A DNA stretch of 37,369 bases from a virus, in IMG/VR virus record IMGVR_UViG_3300005289_000012, positions 1 to 37,369 of that record; one strand, written 5' to 3'. The position numbers and the translations under genes are program-made. This document shows positions 36,548 through 37,369 of the stretch, piece by piece. The notes below the pieces were generated by a model. It worked only from the letters and a program-made list of their open reading frames with translations, did not search any database and was not told the origin of the DNA. Numbering within the stretch: position 1 is the stretch's first letter; each line of letters opens with the position of its first letter.

Positions 36548-36967
36548 ATGTTCAACTTTCCCGCCCATCTTGAGGCGCAACCGGAAGGCGGTTTTACCGT
36601 CACGTTCCGGGATGTGCCCGAGGCCATCACTCAAGGCGATTCCCGAGAGGAAGCGCTTTCCGAAGCTGTAGACGCTCTCGTCACCGCCATGGAGTTCTAC
36701 TTTGACGATGGCCGCCCCGTCCCCTCTCCTAGCAAGGCCCGCAAGGGTGAGGAAGAGGTAACTTTGCCTGTCTCGATCTCGGCCAAAGTTCTTCTGCTCA
36801 ATGCAATGCTGGAAGAAAGAAAGCGCCCGGCCGATCTCGCGCGCGCTATGCGCGTGAAGCCCCAGGAGGTCAATCGAATCATGGATCTCCACCATGCAAC
36901 CAAGATCGATACGGTCGCCGACGCATTGCGCGCACTCGGCCGGCGGTTTGATCTTCGCGTCGTCTGA
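36548..36967 (+). CDS. hicB: HicB-like antitoxin
   Basis: A 139-residue protein. Residues 1-50 form the HicB partial RNase H-like fold (MFNFPAHLEAQPEGGFTVTF and PEAITQGDSREEALSEAVDA). A C-terminal helix-turn-helix (RPADLARAMRVKPQEVNRIM) can bind the operator. It neutralises HicA and represses the operon. The 114-nt gap after hicA contains a hairpin (GGCCC-GAAA-GGGCC) that may lower antitoxin or toxin expression; no second promoter is clear. Confidence 0.86.
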   Translation: MFNFPAHLEAQPEGGFTVTFRDVPEAITQGDSREEALSEAVDALVTAMEFYFDDGRPVPSPSKARKGEEEVTLPVSISAKVLLLNAMLEERKRPADLARAMRVKPQEVNRIMDLHHATKIDTVADALRALGRRFDLRVV

Positions 36968-36982
36968 GCTGAGACGAAAAAA

Positions 36983-37009
36983 GCCCCCGGCCAGTGACGG
37001 CCAGGGGGC
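36983..37009 (-). terminator. Terminator at the end of the late operon
   Basis: GCCCCCGGCC pairs with GGCC-A-GGGGGC (one bulged A) around AGTGAC, and the minus strand continues with TTTTTTCG. It ends the lysis/late transcript 45 nt after Rz1 and separates it from the convergent hicAB operon. Confidence 0.8.
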
Positions 37010-37054
37010 GAATTCAACATGCAGGCAACTGCGTAGTTGAAGTGGGGGAAGTGG

Positions 37055-37297
37055 TCAGTGGGGCTCAGCCAACGCAGCGGCCCGGCACTCCCGGTAGGTG
37101 CCGCCGACTTCCGCCAGCTTGTCGTTCAGTTCGCCCATGCTCACCGTTCCGTCAGGGGCGGGCTTCAGCGGCACCAGCTCGGGGCAGTTCGCGATCACCA
37201 GCGCGCTCGGCCCGGCCTGTAAGAGCCTCGTTGACGAGCCGCACGCCGTCAGCAGGAACCCGGCAATCGCTGTACACAGTGTTCGTTTGAATTTCAC
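37055..37297 (-). CDS. Rz1: Rz1-like outer-membrane spanin lipoprotein
   Basis: The GTG at 37297 gives 80 residues beginning MKFKRTLCTAIAGFLLTACG. It has a lipoprotein signal with the lipobox LTAC, Cys19 being the lipidated residue. The mature part is short, with some prolines (VPLKPAPDGTVSMGE). It lies in a different frame inside Rz and extends beyond Rz's stop by about 100 nt. Rz1 joins Rz across the periplasm to fuse the membranes during lysis. Overlap type and signal make the assignment firm. Confidence 0.87.
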   Translation of the reverse strand: MKFKRTLCTAIAGFLLTACGSSTRLLQAGPSALVIANCPELVPLKPAPDGTVSMGELNDKLAEVGGTYRECRAAALAEPH

Positions 37298-37369
37298 GTT
37301 CCAGCTCCTGGCGAATCGTCACGTTCTTGGGTTTGATCTTGGCGATTTCCGCAGCCGCGCCCTTCTGGC
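37152..37369 (-). CDS. Rz: Rz-like inner-membrane spanin, 3' part (continues from position 1-258)
   Basis: This is the remainder of the Rz gene described at 1-258; bases 37260-37369 repeat bases 1-110. It encodes the conserved end YSDCRVPADGVRLVNEAL and finishes with TGA at 37152-37154. It overlaps Rz1 in another frame. Confidence 0.87.
   Translation of the reverse strand, partial: QKGAAAEIAKIKPKNVTIRQELEREIQTNTVYSDCRVPADGVRLVNEALTGRAERAGDRELPRAGAAEARP
37260..37369. repeat. Terminal direct repeat, copy 2
   Basis: Identical to bases 1-110; see the first copy. Confidence 0.93.

Overview
The window is the complete genome of a temperate, tailed bacteriophage. The first 110 bases are repeated exactly as the last 110, and the inner spanin gene Rz runs through the join, so this is a circular assembly of about 37,259 bp with the ends counted twice. 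The virion genes are podovirus-like: a P22/SU10-type portal, an SU10-type capsid protein, a head-tail adaptor, a nozzle-like protein and several internal (ejection) proteins. The DNA is GC-rich, and an integrase lies next to a copy of the 3' end of a tRNA-Arg gene. This suggests a Gram-negative (Rz/Rz1 spanins), GC-rich pseudomonadotal host, perhaps one of the Burkholderiales; the host assignment is inference only.

Layout. On the minus strand, from 27.8 kb down to 21.5 kb, lies the early replication operon: cro, a CII/CP76-like regulator, an O-like replication protein with iteron-like repeats inside its gene, a tiny membrane peptide, a TOPRIM primase-helicase, several small unknown genes, a Q-like antiterminator and a zinc-ribbon protein. 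A strong minus-strand promoter at 21.5 kb, followed about 80 nt later by the first of three terminators, looks like a lambda PR'-tR' late switch. Late genes continue on the minus strand: tRNA-Trp, terS, terL, portal, head and decoration proteins, scaffold, capsid, connector and tail, ejection proteins, tail fibre and lysis genes. They run through the circular join to Rz/Rz1 and a terminator at 37.0 kb.

On the plus strand cI is followed by a secreted protein and a thermonuclease-like gene. A second operon starts at 29.3 kb and leads, past a divergent Arc-like repressor and a small ribbon-helix-helix gene, through several unrecognised genes to an excisionase-like gene, integrase and attP. Between attP and the late terminator sit a membrane protein (minus strand) and a hicAB toxin-antitoxin pair.

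The most informative result is the regulatory wiring readable from the DNA. Three 16-bp operators lie between cro and cI, and a second cluster of the same operator lies at the start of the integrase-side operon, with the same placement of -35 and -10 (an OR/OL pair). A TTGC-N6-TTGC repeat lies exactly where lambda has its CII-activated PRE promoter. A separate P22 immI-like Arc/Mnt-type switch sits around a perfect 17-bp palindrome at 30.5 kb. The unrecognised genes at 30.8-33.1 kb and an unusual overlapping gene cluster at 33.1-34.1 kb are the best candidates for new biology.
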